64,000 nt of DNA, from NCBI RefSeq assembly GCF_002531755.2, contig NZ_CP035002.1:310001-374000 (forward strand), given 5' to 3'. The notes under the pieces were generated by a model. That model did not search any database. It was not told the DNA's origin and worked only from the letters and a program-made list of their open reading frames with translations. Every line of letters starts with the position of its first letter. Position 1 is the stretch's first letter. Positions 51,796-60,392 of the stretch are shown here, in pieces. A program made the translations under genes and the position numbers. The stretch comes from Rhizobium acidisoli (GTDB taxonomy: Bacteria > Pseudomonadota > Alphaproteobacteria > Rhizobiales > Rhizobiaceae).

Positions 51796-52593
51796 ATGAA
51801 TGCCTATTTGAAGCTCGATCATATCGACAAACATTTCGATCGCGGCGGCGTGCGCGCCGAAGTCCTGAAGGACATCAACCTGACGATATCAGAGGGCGAA
51901 TTCGTCTCGATCATCGGCCATTCGGGCTGTGGCAAATCCACCCTGCTCAACCTGATTGCCGGCCTGACCCCGGTTTCCGCAGGCGCCGTGCTCCTCGAAA
52001 ACCGCGAGGTCAACGGACCCGGTCCCGAACGCGCCGTCGTTTTCCAAAACCACTCGCTGCTGCCCTGGCTGACCGTTTACGAGAACGTCAATCTCGCCGT
52101 TTCCAAACTCTTCAACCGAACAAAGACCAAGGCCGAGCGGCATGACTGGGTCATGGCCAACCTCGACCTTGTGCAAATGGCGCATGCCAGGGATAAGCGG
52201 CCTTCGGAAATTTCCGGCGGCATGAAACAGCGCGTCGGCATTGCCCGCGCGCTTTCAATGGAGCCGAAAATCCTGCTGCTCGACGAGCCTTTCGGCGCGC
52301 TGGATGCGCTGACCCGTGCCCATCTTCAGGACGCCGTGATGGAAATCCACGCCCGGCTCGGCAACACGATGGTGATGATCACTCATGACGTCGATGAGGC
52401 GGTGCTGCTCTCCGACTGCATCGTGATGATGACCAACGGCCCGGCGGCCGGCATCGGCGAAGTGCTCGATGTGACCATGTCCCGTCCCCGCAATCGCATC
52501 GAACTCGCCTCCAGCAGGACATATCTCAAATGCCGGGAGGCCGTGCTGAAGTTCCTCTACGAACGCCACCGCTTCATTGAAGCCGCGGAGTAG
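51796..52593 (+). CDS. nrtC: Nitrate-type ABC transporter ATP-binding protein
   Basis: A 265-residue single-domain ATPase with Walker A GHSGCGKST near 40-48, Q-loop FQNHSLLPWLTVYENV, signature ISGGMKQRVGIARAL and Walker B ILLLDEPFGALDALTR, followed by THDVDEAVLLSD. It lacks the extra NrtA-like domain fused to cyanobacterial NrtC, so it is closer to NrtD in length. The ATG at 51796 follows AAGGAACG. No nitrate reductase gene is linked in this window. Confidence 0.88.
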   Translation: MNAYLKLDHIDKHFDRGGVRAEVLKDINLTISEGEFVSIIGHSGCGKSTLLNLIAGLTPVSAGAVLLENREVNGPGPERAVVFQNHSLLPWLTVYENVNLAVSKLFNRTKTKAERHDWVMANLDLVQMAHARDKRPSEISGGMKQRVGIARALSMEPKILLLDEPFGALDALTRAHLQDAVMEIHARLGNTMVMITHDVDEAVLLSDCIVMMTNGPAAGIGEVLDVTMSRPRNRIELASSRTYLKCREAVLKFLYERHRFIEAAE

Positions 52594-52633
52594 ACCGGGA
52601 AACAACCGGGGTGATTGACCGGTCGCGGTCTGC

Positions 52634-53308
52634 TTATTCCTCGGCCGTTGCAAATACCGCGCTGGCATCGCTGACAATTTCCACGTGGGAATATGCCGCC
52701 TGCCCCGCGGCGGCTGCGTCCGCGCGCATGATTGCGGTCACGATCCGGCCGTGCTCTTCGTAGGATTTCGCCAGACGCCCAGGCAGACGGAACTGCGCCC
52801 GCCGAAAAGCCGCGAGCCGCGCCCGCGTCTGAGTCACCATCTCGAAGATATGATCGTTATGCGCGCCGCGATAAAGCCGGGTGTGGAATTCGGTGTTGTG
52901 AGCCGAATATTCCTCTTCCGCGCCGGCATGCACGAGCCTCACCGATCCCCGATGATCCAGTTCCAGCGCCCGCCGCTCATCGACCGTCATACGCTCGGCT
53001 GAGAGCCTGGCACAGATTGCTTCGAGTTCCGCCATCGCCTCGAACATCGAATGCAGATAGGCCTCGGTGACATTGGTGACGACGGCGCTGCGGTTTGGTT
53101 CGCGCGCGACCAATCCCATGGCGCTGAGTTCACGCAGGGCTTCTCTGACCGGCGTGCGCGAAACGTCGAAACGAACAGCAAGCGACACCTCGTCCAGCTT
53201 TCCACCCGGCAGGATTTCGCCTGTAACGATCATGTCGGAAATCGCCCTCACCATCTGTTCAACGGTGGTTCCGGTGCGGATGACTTCTCTGCGTCTGGCC
53301 TGCTTCAC
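52634..53308 (-). CDS. GntR-family (FCD) transcriptional regulator
   Basis: A 224-residue regulator with a winged helix at about 12-75 (GKLDEVSLAVRFDVSRTPVREALRELSAMGLVAREPNRSAVV) and a C-terminal FCD effector domain with metal-ligand candidates in HNTEFHTRLYRGAHN and the late YSHVE histidine. It lies just behind the nrt genes on the opposite strand and is divergent from the BMP importer/biuH operon across 339 bp. It is the obvious candidate regulator of that operon, binding a small acid or ureide through the FCD metal site. Confidence 0.88.
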   Translation of the reverse strand: MKQARRREVIRTGTTVEQMVRAISDMIVTGEILPGGKLDEVSLAVRFDVSRTPVREALRELSAMGLVAREPNRSAVVTNVTEAYLHSMFEAMAELEAICARLSAERMTVDERRALELDHRGSVRLVHAGAEEEYSAHNTEFHTRLYRGAHNDHIFEMVTQTRARLAAFRRAQFRLPGRLAKSYEEHGRIVTAIMRADAAAAGQAAYSHVEIVSDASAVFATAEE

Positions 53309-53647
53309 GATACGAATCTGCTCACGTCAACACTCTGCATACAGATGCCGCTCGGCACTCGATAAGTCAAACTGCGTGGGGAAGATATTGTTAGCTTTTC
53401 ACTTTCTGATGCAAGGCGCAGTCTACCGTAGCTGGCGACACGCTGACTCCGCAGTTAAATTAGGCACAAAAATCAGCATGATTACTTTTTATGCGTTACT
53501 ACGATGGATCTGCGTGCACTTTAAACGCAATAGATTGTCGATTCGAAAATTATATATAGAAAACAATAATTTGCCTTTTGGCATGTGCATTGCATGCACT
53601 TTACTGTCCTGTTTCGCAACCGGCCCAGCGCCGCAAGGAGCATTCCA
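53309..53647. promoter_or_regulatory. Divergent promoter region, GntR gene / BMP importer with biuH
   Basis: A 339-bp region without a convincing gene, partly AT-rich (about 53450-53580). It contains an exact palindrome, GTGCAT-TGC-ATGCAC (53585-53599), and two direct copies of TGCACTTTA (53515-53523 and 53595-53603) 80 bp apart. A GntR dimer site and a second activator or repressor site are plausible. AAGGAG lies just before the ATG at 53648. Confidence 0.5.
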
Positions 53648-54775
53648 ATGACCAAACTCCTTTCCATGAACCGCCGCAATTTCCTGCAGGCTTCCGCGGC
53701 CGGAGCGCTCGCCGGCGTCATGCCGGGCCTGATCGGCTCCTCTGCAGCGGCCCAAACCGCGCTGACGATCGGCTTCATCTATGTCGGCCCCAAGGACGAC
53801 TACGGCTACAACCAGGCACATGCGGAAGGCGCGGCCGTGGTCAAGGCCCTGCCGGGCGTGACGCTGGTCGAGGAAGAGAATGTGCCGGAAACCGTCGATG
53901 TCCAGAAGACCATGGAGTCGATGATCAATCTCGACGGTGCGACCCTGCTCTTTCCGACCTCTTTCGGCTATTTCGACCCGCACATGCTGGCCATGGCCGC
54001 CAAGCATCCCGACGTTCAGTTCCGCCATTGCGGCGGCCTTTGGCAGGAAGGCAAGCATCCGGCCAATACGGGCTCCTATTTCGGCTATATATTCCAGGGC
54101 CAGTATCTGAACGGCATCGCCGCCGGCCATGCGACGAAGAGCAAGAAGATCGGCTTCGTCGCCGCCAAGCCGATCCCGCAGGTTCTGCAGAATATCAACG
54201 CCTTCCTGCTCGGCGCGCGCACAGTCGATCCTACGATCACCTGCCAGGTGATCTTCACCGGCGAGTGGTCGCTCGCCGTCAAGGAGGCCGAAGCCACCAA
54301 CGCCTTGGTCGACCAAGGCGCCGACGTCATCACCTGCCACGTCGACAGCCCGAAAGTGGTCGTCGAGACGGCCGCGGGCCGCGGCGCCTTCGTCTGCGGC
54401 TATCATGCCAACCAGAGCCCGCTTGCTCCCGAAAAATACCTCACCGGCGCCGAATGGGCCTGGGGTAACGTCTACAGCGACTTCGTCAAAAAGGCGCAGG
54501 CCGGCGAAAACCTCGGCAATTTCGTGCGCGGCGGCCTGAAGGACGGCTTCGTCAAGATGAGCGCGCTCGGCCCCGGCGTGTCGGCGGAGGGCCGCAAGGC
54601 CTTCGAAGCCACGCAGGCGGGCATGATGAAGGGCGGCTTCTCGGTTTTCAAGGGACCGTTGAAGGACAACAAGGGCGACACCGTCGTGACTGCCGACAAG
54701 AGCTACGCTGAAGACGCGATCGAGCTCGAAAGCATGAATTATCTGGTCGAGGGCGTCGTCGGGTCCACAGCGTAA
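53648..54775 (+). CDS. BMP-family ABC transporter substrate-binding protein (biuret/ureide operon)
   Basis: A 375-residue BMP/PnrA-family binding protein with a twin-arginine-like leader (MNRRNFLQASAAGAL) and a signal ending SSAAAQT. The body shows IGFIYVGPKDDYGYNQAHAEGAAVVKALPGV, typical of the family, and FRHCGGLWQEGKHPANTGSYFGYIFQGQYLNGIAAGHATKSKKIGFVAAKPIPQVLQNINAF. It is the first gene of an operon that also encodes two permeases, biuret hydrolase, the ATPase, a second hydrolase and a cupin, so the ligand is probably biuret, triuret or a related ureide. Confidence 0.9.
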   Translation: MTKLLSMNRRNFLQASAAGALAGVMPGLIGSSAAAQTALTIGFIYVGPKDDYGYNQAHAEGAAVVKALPGVTLVEEENVPETVDVQKTMESMINLDGATLLFPTSFGYFDPHMLAMAAKHPDVQFRHCGGLWQEGKHPANTGSYFGYIFQGQYLNGIAAGHATKSKKIGFVAAKPIPQVLQNINAFLLGARTVDPTITCQVIFTGEWSLAVKEAEATNALVDQGADVITCHVDSPKVVVETAAGRGAFVCGYHANQSPLAPEKYLTGAEWAWGNVYSDFVKKAQAGENLGNFVRGGLKDGFVKMSALGPGVSAEGRKAFEATQAGMMKGGFSVFKGPLKDNKGDTVVTADKSYAEDAIELESMNYLVEGVVGSTA

Positions 54776-54795
54776 ACCGCGAGGGGAGAAGCGCC

Positions 54796-55923
54796 ATGAC
54801 CATCGAGGCCAATGATCCTGTACTATCGATCGTGGGAAAACCGGCTTCGCTGCGCCCGGTCCTCGAATGGACCGCGCGGCGAGCCGAGCCTGTTGTCATC
54901 GGGCTTACGGCCATCCTCATCGGTCTTGCGATCTTCTCCCTCTTCATCCTGGCGGTCGGCAAGTCACCGGCCACCCTCTTCCAACTGATGTACACCGGCG
55001 GCTTCGCCAGCTGGTTTTCGGTGCAAAACAGTCTCAGCCGTGCCGCACCCCTTCTCCTGACGGCACTCTGCGTCGCCCTGCCCGCCCGTCTCGGCCTCGT
55101 CATCATCGGCGGGGAAGGAGCGGTCGTGCTGGGCGGCGTTGCTGCAGCAGCCATGGCTCTGCCGCTCGCCGGCACGGCGCCGGTCTTCCTCACCCTGGTT
55201 CTGATGGCGATGGCGGCCATGGTGGTCGGCGGCATCTGGATCGGCCTTGCCGGCTTCCTGCGCCACTACCGCGGCGTCAACGAAACCATCTCGTCGCTGC
55301 TGCTCTCCTATATCGCCATTGCCCTGATGAACCAGTTCGTCGAAGGGCTGCTCCGCGATCCGGCAAGCCTCAACAAGCCATCGACCAGGCCGCTGCCGGC
55401 GGAATACATGCTCGGCAATATTCCCGGCATGGACGTGCATTGGGGTCTCGTCATCGGCATCCTCGCCTGCATTGTCTCCTGGATCGTGATCGAGGCGACG
55501 AGCTACGGTTTTGCCGCCCGCATTGCCGGCGGCAACGTGCGCGCCGCTCAGATCCAGGGGCTGCCGGTCGGCAAGCTGATCGCGGGCTTTACCGCACTTG
55601 CCGGCAGCTTTGCCGGTCTGGCGGGCATGATCGAAGTGGCCGCGGTGCAGGGAAGTGCCAATGCCTCGCTTGCGGCAGGTTACGGTTATACCGGCATCCT
55701 CGTCGCTTTCCTCGCCAGGCACAATCCGCTTGCAATCATTCCAGTGGCGATCCTGCTCGGCGGCATCGACGCCTCGGGCGGCCTCATCCAGCGGCGCATG
55801 GGCCTGCCGGATGCGACCGTTCTGGTGCTGCAGGGAACACTCTTCATCGTCATTCTTTTCTGCGAGACCTTCTACGGCCGCTTCAAGATCTTCAATCCCG
55901 ATCTCTGGAAAAGGACCCTCTGA
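54796..55923 (+). CDS. ABC transporter permease (BMP-type importer 2), subunit 1
   Basis: A 375-residue permease with about ten membrane segments and the nucleoside-type motif CVALPARLGLVIIGGEGAVVLGGVAAAAMALP near 93-124, FLRHYRGVNETISSLLLSYIA, and AAVQGSANASLAAGYGYTGILVAFLARHNPLAIIPVAILLGGIDA near the end. It begins 20 bp after the binding-protein gene and overlaps the next permease (TGATG). It is paralogous to, but clearly different from, the permease at 45612-46712. Confidence 0.9.
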   Translation: MTIEANDPVLSIVGKPASLRPVLEWTARRAEPVVIGLTAILIGLAIFSLFILAVGKSPATLFQLMYTGGFASWFSVQNSLSRAAPLLLTALCVALPARLGLVIIGGEGAVVLGGVAAAAMALPLAGTAPVFLTLVLMAMAAMVVGGIWIGLAGFLRHYRGVNETISSLLLSYIAIALMNQFVEGLLRDPASLNKPSTRPLPAEYMLGNIPGMDVHWGLVIGILACIVSWIVIEATSYGFAARIAGGNVRAAQIQGLPVGKLIAGFTALAGSFAGLAGMIEVAAVQGSANASLAAGYGYTGILVAFLARHNPLAIIPVAILLGGIDASGGLIQRRMGLPDATVLVLQGTLFIVILFCETFYGRFKIFNPDLWKRTL

Positions 55924-56849
55924 TGGAAGAGACAGGCATCGGCATCTGGGGCGTGCCGCTGGCGATCTTTGCAGGCGCCATCCGCGTTTCCACCCCGTTC
56001 ATCTTCGTCAGCCTCGGCGAGACGATCACCGAACGTTCCGGCCGCATCAATCTCGGCCTGGAAGGCACGCTGGTTTTCGGCGCCATGACGGCCTATGCGG
56101 TGGCCGTCATCACTGGCTCGCCGACCTTCGGCGTGCTGGCCGCGATGATGGCAGGCGCGATCTTCGGCCTCATCCACGGCTGGATCTGCAAATTCCCCAA
56201 GGTCAATGACATCGCCATCGGCATCGCCATGATGCAATTCGGTCTCGGCATGGCGTTCTTCCTCGGCAAATCCTTCATCCAGCCGGTGGCGCCGAAACTG
56301 CCCTCGATCGCGCTCGGAGGCTGGTCGAACATGCCGCAGGTACAGGCGGCACTCAATATCAACGTGCTGTTCTTCATCGGCGCAGCACTTGCTCTCTTCC
56401 TGTTCTGGGCCTTCAAGAACATGCGCATCGGCCTTATCCTGCGGGTCGTCGGCGACAGCACCGACGCGGCCCGGGCCATGGGCATCGACCCGGACCGGGT
56501 TCGCCTGCTGGCGACGGCCGCGGGCGGCTCGCTGGCGGCAATCGGCGGCGCCTATCTCTCGCTCTATTATCCGGGCTCATGGAACGAAGGCATCTCGTCG
56601 GGTCAGGGCCTGATGGCCGTGGCCCTCGTCATCTTCGCGCGCTGGAACCCGATCGGCTGCTTCCTCGCCGCCCTGCTGTTCGGCGGTGCCGGCGCGCTCG
56701 GCCCGGCGCTGCAATCGGTCGGTGTCACACAAGGCTACTACCTCTTCTACGCTGCCCCTTACGTGCTCACCCTGATCATCCTGGTTGCCACTTCCTCGCC
56801 CACTCGCTCGCTTGCCGGTGCGCCGGGCGCGCTGTCGCTTACGAAATAA
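55923..56849 (+). CDS. ABC transporter permease (BMP-type importer 2), subunit 2
   Basis: A 308-residue permease with about eight membrane segments and the signature SLGETITERSGRINLGLEGTLVFGAMTAYAV near 30-60. VVGDSTDAARAMGIDPDRVRLLATAAGGSLAAIGGAYLSL is the conserved coupling-loop region. The ATG at 55923 overlaps the previous stop; a much longer in-frame reading upstream is only the alternate frame of the preceding gene. A degenerate formamidase start and a tandem repeat follow before biuH. Confidence 0.9.
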   Translation: MEETGIGIWGVPLAIFAGAIRVSTPFIFVSLGETITERSGRINLGLEGTLVFGAMTAYAVAVITGSPTFGVLAAMMAGAIFGLIHGWICKFPKVNDIAIGIAMMQFGLGMAFFLGKSFIQPVAPKLPSIALGGWSNMPQVQAALNINVLFFIGAALALFLFWAFKNMRIGLILRVVGDSTDAARAMGIDPDRVRLLATAAGGSLAAIGGAYLSLYYPGSWNEGISSGQGLMAVALVIFARWNPIGCFLAALLFGGAGALGPALQSVGVTQGYYLFYAAPYVLTLIILVATSSPTRSLAGAPGALSLTK

Positions 56850-56859
56850 CGGAGCCCTG

Positions 56860-56904
56860 TGATGAACGGACTCGTGATGAACGGACTTGTGATGAACGGA
56901 CTTG
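56860..56904 (+). repeat. Three tandem copies of a 15-bp unit
   Basis: GTGATGAACGGACTC is followed by two copies of GTGATGAACGGACTT, directly head to tail. Each unit contains a start codon followed by AAC GGA CT, so a reading frame passes through as (M-N-G-L-V)2-M-N-G-L. The expansion seems to have copied the start region of the formamidase remnant. Confidence 0.85.
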
Positions 56905-56969
56905 GCGGCCTCAACAAATCCGAACGCGGCGTCGGGCTCGTCCCGGAACTGCATGTCCTGCGGATTTGA
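56862..56969 (+). pseudogene. N-terminal remnant of a formamidase/aliphatic amidase gene
   Basis: A 35-codon frame: the repeats give MNGLVMNGLV, then the codons read M-N-G-L-G-G-L-N-K-S-E-R-G-V-G-L-V before ending at a TGA. Bacterial formamidases of the nitrilase superfamily begin with MNGLGGLNKS-x-x-GVV-x-GLVQLQLP, so this is a recognisable start of such a gene, cut off after about 17 residues. The rest of the enzyme is missing. It lies between the second permease and biuH, in the position an amide-releasing enzyme would be expected. The stub could still be translated but would not be active. Confidence 0.65.
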
Positions 56970-57027
56970 CAAGCCGACGCGCCCTTAGGCGAACCCTCAA
57001 GCCTGCTGCGGAATAGGAGAGAGAATG

Positions 57028-57729
57028 ATGGACGCGATGGTCGAAACCAAAGGGCATTTTATCGACGCCGATCCGTATGCGTGGCCCTATAACGGCGCTC
57101 TGAGGCCTGATAACACCGCGCTCATCATCATCGACATGCAGACGGATTTCTGCGGCAAAGGCGGCTATGTCGACCATATGGGCTACGACCTGTCGCTGGT
57201 GCAGGCGCCGATCGAACCGATGAAGCGCGTGCTTGCCGCCATGCGGGCCAAGGGTTACCACATCATCCATACGCGCGAGGGCCATCGCCCCGACCTCGCC
57301 GATCTGCCGGCCAACAAACGCTGGCGCTCGCGGCGGATCGGCGCCGGGATAGGGGATCCCGGCCCCTGCGGCCGTATCCTGACGCGTGGCGAACCCGGCT
57401 GGGACATCATCCCCGAACTCTACCCGATCGAAGGCGAGACGATCATCGACAAGCCCGGCAAGGGTTCGTTCTGCGCCACCGATCTTGAGCTCATCCTCAA
57501 CCAGAAGCGCATCGAGAACATCATCCTCGCGGGAATCACCACCGATGTCTGCGTCTCGACGACGATGCGCGAAGCGAACGACCGTGGCTACGAATGCCTG
57601 CTGCTGGAGGACTGCTGTGGGGCGACCGATTATGGAAACCACCTCGCCGCAATCAAGATGGTGAAGATGCAGGGCGGCGTCTTCGGCTCGGTTACCAATT
57701 CCGAAACCTTTGTGAGCCAGCTGCCATGA
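57028..57729 (+). CDS. biuH: Biuret hydrolase (isochorismatase-fold cysteine hydrolase)
   Basis: A 233-residue cysteine hydrolase that converts biuret to allophanate and ammonia. Counting from the ATG at 57028, the catalytic triad is Asp36 (IIIDMQTDF), Lys142 (IDKPGKGSF) and Cys175 (TTDVCVSTT), identical in numbering to the R. leguminosarum bv. viciae 3841 enzyme, and the N-terminus (MDAMVET, then [19 protein letters not shown]) is also that of BiuH. This fixes the start at the second of two adjacent ATGs. It is embedded between permease and ATPase genes of a BMP importer. Cyanuric acid hydrolase and allophanate hydrolase genes are not in the window. Confidence 0.92.
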   Translation: MDAMVETKGHFIDADPYAWPYNGALRPDNTALIIIDMQTDFCGKGGYVDHMGYDLSLVQAPIEPMKRVLAAMRAKGYHIIHTREGHRPDLADLPANKRWRSRRIGAGIGDPGPCGRILTRGEPGWDIIPELYPIEGETIIDKPGKGSFCATDLELILNQKRIENIILAGITTDVCVSTTMREANDRGYECLLLEDCCGATDYGNHLAAIKMVKMQGGVFGSVTNSETFVSQLP

Positions 57730-59276
57730 GCACCGTTCGCGACACGCCCCTTCCCAAGGCCGGCAAGGCGATCGGTATCGATACGCTCGGCATGACCATG
57801 CGCTTCGGCAGCTTTACCGCGCTCGACAACGTCTCGATCGCCGTTCCGGCCGGCTCTTTTCACGCGCTTCTCGGTGAAAACGGCGCCGGCAAGTCGACGC
57901 TGGTCAAATGCGTCATGGGCTTCTATCACGCCACGTCAGGCTCGCTGTCGGTCGACGGCCGCGAGGTGGCGATCGGCTCACCTAAGGATGCCGCGACCTA
58001 CGGGCTCGGCATGGTCTACCAGCATTTCACACTGGTACCCTCTCTGACCGGCGCGGAAAACCTGGTCATCAGCCGTGCCGAAGTACCCGCGGTGATCAAC
58101 TGGGCCGGGGAGCGCAAGGATCTGGCGGCCTTCATGGAACGCATGCCGTTCAAGATCCCGCTGGACAGGCCGGTCAGTCAGCTTGCCGCCGGCGAAAAGC
58201 AAAAGCTCGAAATCGTCAAGCAGCTTTATCTCGGCCGCTCCTTCCTCGTTCTCGATGAGCCGACCTCGGTGCTGACGCCGGCGGAGGCAGACGAGATGCT
58301 CGGCATCGTGCGCGGGATGACCGAGCGCGGCGAACTCACCGTGCTGATGATTTCTCACAAATTCCACGAAGTGACGAAATTCGCCGATGCCGTCTCGATC
58401 CTGCGGCGCGGCAAACTGGTCGGCACCGGCAAGGTCGGCGAACTCTCCACATCGGATATGGCGGCGATGATGATCGGCGACGTCAAGCTCGCCGAACTCG
58501 ACAGCCGCCTGCCGGTGGCGGAAGTGGCAAGACCGGTGCTGTCGGTAAACCGGGTGACAGCGCCGGATCGTTCCGGCCTGAAAACGATCGAAATCGACGA
58601 GCTCACGGTGCGCTCCGGCGAGATCGTCGGCATCGCCGGCATATCGGGCAACGGCCAGAAGGAGCTGACGGAAATTCTCTCCGGACAGCGCCCGACGAAT
58701 ACCGGCCGGGTCATGGTCAATGGCCAGGCTTACCGCGCCACCCGCGGCGAGACCCGCAAGAACAAGGTGCGTTTCATCCCCGAGGAGCCGCTGCAGAATG
58801 CCTGCGCGCCGAAGATGACGGTGAGCGAGAACCTTGCGTTCCGCACCTTCGACTTGAAGCCGGACGGCAAGGACGCGATCTGGCTGAACAGGGGCAGCAT
58901 GAAGAAGCGTGCGTCGGCGCTGATCTCCGACTTCAAGGTCAGGACCGCCTCTTCCTCCTCGCCGATCGCAGCGCTTTCAGGCGGCAACGTGCAGCGGGCG
59001 GTGCTCGCCCGCGAGCTGACGGGTGATGTCGATCTGCTCATCGTCTCCAACCCGTGTTTCGGCCTCGATTTCTCGGCCGTCGCCGAGATCCGCGCCCGCA
59101 TCATGAAGGCGCGCAATTCAGGTGCTGCCGTGCTGCTGCTCTCCGAAGACCTCGACGAACTGCTCGAAATGTCCGATCGCATCATGGTTATTTCGGAAGG
59201 CAGGCTGGTTTACGAGACACCGGCGCGTTCGGCCGATATCGGCGTGATCGGCGCCCACATGGCGGGGCATCACTGA
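57726..59276 (+). CDS. ABC transporter ATP-binding protein, two NBDs (BMP-type importer 2)
   Basis: A 516-residue double ATPase. First domain: Walker [10 protein letters not shown] near 49-57, signature [13 protein letters not shown] and Walker [14 protein letters not shown]. Second domain: weak Walker A (GISGNGQKE), [14 protein letters not shown] and [14 protein letters not shown] in place of Walker B with its usual Gln/Glu. The start overlaps biuH by four bases (ATGA), and the stop overlaps the next hydrolase by one (TGATG). It belongs to the importer at 53648-56849 although biuH is inserted between. Confidence 0.9.
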   Translation: MSTVRDTPLPKAGKAIGIDTLGMTMRFGSFTALDNVSIAVPAGSFHALLGENGAGKSTLVKCVMGFYHATSGSLSVDGREVAIGSPKDAATYGLGMVYQHFTLVPSLTGAENLVISRAEVPAVINWAGERKDLAAFMERMPFKIPLDRPVSQLAAGEKQKLEIVKQLYLGRSFLVLDEPTSVLTPAEADEMLGIVRGMTERGELTVLMISHKFHEVTKFADAVSILRRGKLVGTGKVGELSTSDMAAMMIGDVKLAELDSRLPVAEVARPVLSVNRVTAPDRSGLKTIEIDELTVRSGEIVGIAGISGNGQKELTEILSGQRPTNTGRVMVNGQAYRATRGETRKNKVRFIPEEPLQNACAPKMTVSENLAFRTFDLKPDGKDAIWLNRGSMKKRASALISDFKVRTASSSSPIAALSGGNVQRAVLARELTGDVDLLIVSNPCFGLDFSAVAEIRARIMKARNSGAAVLLLSEDLDELLEMSDRIMVISEGRLVYETPARSADIGVIGAHMAGHH

Positions 59277-59944
59277 TGGTCGGGATCAAGGCCGAACCTT
59301 TCGCCTTTCCGGTCAGGCACGATGAGCTCGCCCTTATCGTCATCGACATGCAGCGCGATTTTGCCGAGCCCGGCGGCTTCGGCGCCAGCCTTGGCAACGA
59401 TGTCAGCCGCATCACCAGGATCGTGCCGGATGTCAAACGGCTCATCCAGGGCTTCCGCAATGCCGGCCTGCCTGTGATCCATACGATGGAGTGCCACCGG
59501 CCTGATCTGTCCGACCTGCCGCCGGCCAAACGCGACCGCGGCAATCCTTCGCTCAGGATCGGCGACGAAGGCCCGATGGGCCGCATCCTGATCTCAGGCG
59601 AACCCGGCACGGCAATTCTTGCGGAACTTGCTCCTGTGAAAGGGGAAATCATCATCGAAAAACCCGGCAAGGGCGCCTTCTACGCTACCGAGCTTGGCGC
59701 CGTGTTGCGGCAGAAGGGCATCAGCCAGCTCGTCTTTTCCGGCGTCACCACCGAAGTCTGCGTGCAGACGACGATGCGAGAAGCAAACGACCGCGGCTAT
59801 GAATGCCTGCTCGCCGAGGAGGCGACGGAAAGCTATTTCCCTGAATTCAAAGCCGCCGCCATCGCCATGATCCGCGCCCAGGGCGCTATCGTCGGCTGGA
59901 CCGCCCATGTCGACGACATTCTGGAAAGCATTGCCAATGCCTGA
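59276..59944 (+). CDS. Isochorismatase-family cysteine hydrolase, BiuH paralog (possible triuret hydrolase)
   Basis: A 222-residue cysteine hydrolase with Asp24 (VIDMQRDF), Lys129 (IEKPGKGAF) and Cys162 (TTEVCVQTT). Long blocks are shared with BiuH: HRPDLSDLP, GDEGPMGRILISGEPG and [15 protein letters not shown]. It lacks the BiuH N-terminal extension and the [11 protein letters not shown] loop. Triuret hydrolase (TrtA) of Herbaspirillum is a homolog of BiuH found with it, so a two-step triuret-to-biuret-to-allophanate route is a reasonable idea. Other ureides or N-carbamoyl compounds remain possible. The start overlaps the ATPase stop. Confidence 0.87.
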   Translation: MVGIKAEPFAFPVRHDELALIVIDMQRDFAEPGGFGASLGNDVSRITRIVPDVKRLIQGFRNAGLPVIHTMECHRPDLSDLPPAKRDRGNPSLRIGDEGPMGRILISGEPGTAILAELAPVKGEIIIEKPGKGAFYATELGAVLRQKGISQLVFSGVTTEVCVQTTMREANDRGYECLLAEEATESYFPEFKAAAIAMIRAQGAIVGWTAHVDDILESIANA

Positions 59945-60290
59945 AACGACCCGCGAACTGCTGACGTCAGGCGGCTGGAAGGAATTGGAATTCGGCCCTT
60001 TCCGCGAAAATGTCACCATTCACTGGATCCGCCCCTTCGAGGGCGATCAGCCGGGCGTGGCGCTGTTGAAATATAAGCCCGGCGCCTCCGTTCCCCGCCA
60101 TCGCCACGAGGGGCTAGAGACCATCCTGGTGCTCGATGGTATTCAATCCGACGAGACGGGCGACTACATCAGCGGCAGTTATATCGTCAATTCACCCGGC
60201 AGCGAGCATTCGGTCTGGAGCGATACCGGCTGTGTCGTGCTCATCCAGTGGGACCGGCCGGTGAAGATACTCGAAGACGAAATCGAATAA
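59937..60290 (+). CDS. ChrR-like cupin protein
   Basis: A 117-residue single-domain cupin with metal ligands His55, His57, Glu61 (PRHRHEGLE) and His91 (SPGSEHSVW). The pattern VPRHRHEGLETILVLDG, then GDYISGSY, then NSPGSEHSV is that of the ChrR-type cupin group. It overlaps the end of the hydrolase gene by eight bases and ends the operon. In ureide pathways small cupins such as ureidoglycine aminohydrolase or ureidoglycolate lyase act on late intermediates. This one is shorter and cannot be assigned to them with confidence. Confidence 0.83.
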   Translation: MPETTRELLTSGGWKELEFGPFRENVTIHWIRPFEGDQPGVALLKYKPGASVPRHRHEGLETILVLDGIQSDETGDYISGSYIVNSPGSEHSVWSDTGCVVLIQWDRPVKILEDEIE

Positions 60291-60392
60291 TGCCGTTCCT
60301 CACCTTCGAGAGTGCCTCGCGGTTTTAACTCGGCGCTGTCGCGAGTTGCTCTGCAGACGTGCTGGCGATCAGCATGACGATCTTCAATCCGG

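Noticed and set aside
54867..55922. A long in-frame upstream extension of the second permease gene of importer 2
   Set aside because: The extension is the alternate frame of the preceding permease gene. The ATG at 55923 overlaps the previous stop and begins a normal permease.
60316..60345. CTCGCG/CGCGAG repeat between the cupin and flavoprotein genes
   Set aside because: Short stem with an 18-nt loop in GC-rich DNA; not convincing as a terminator.
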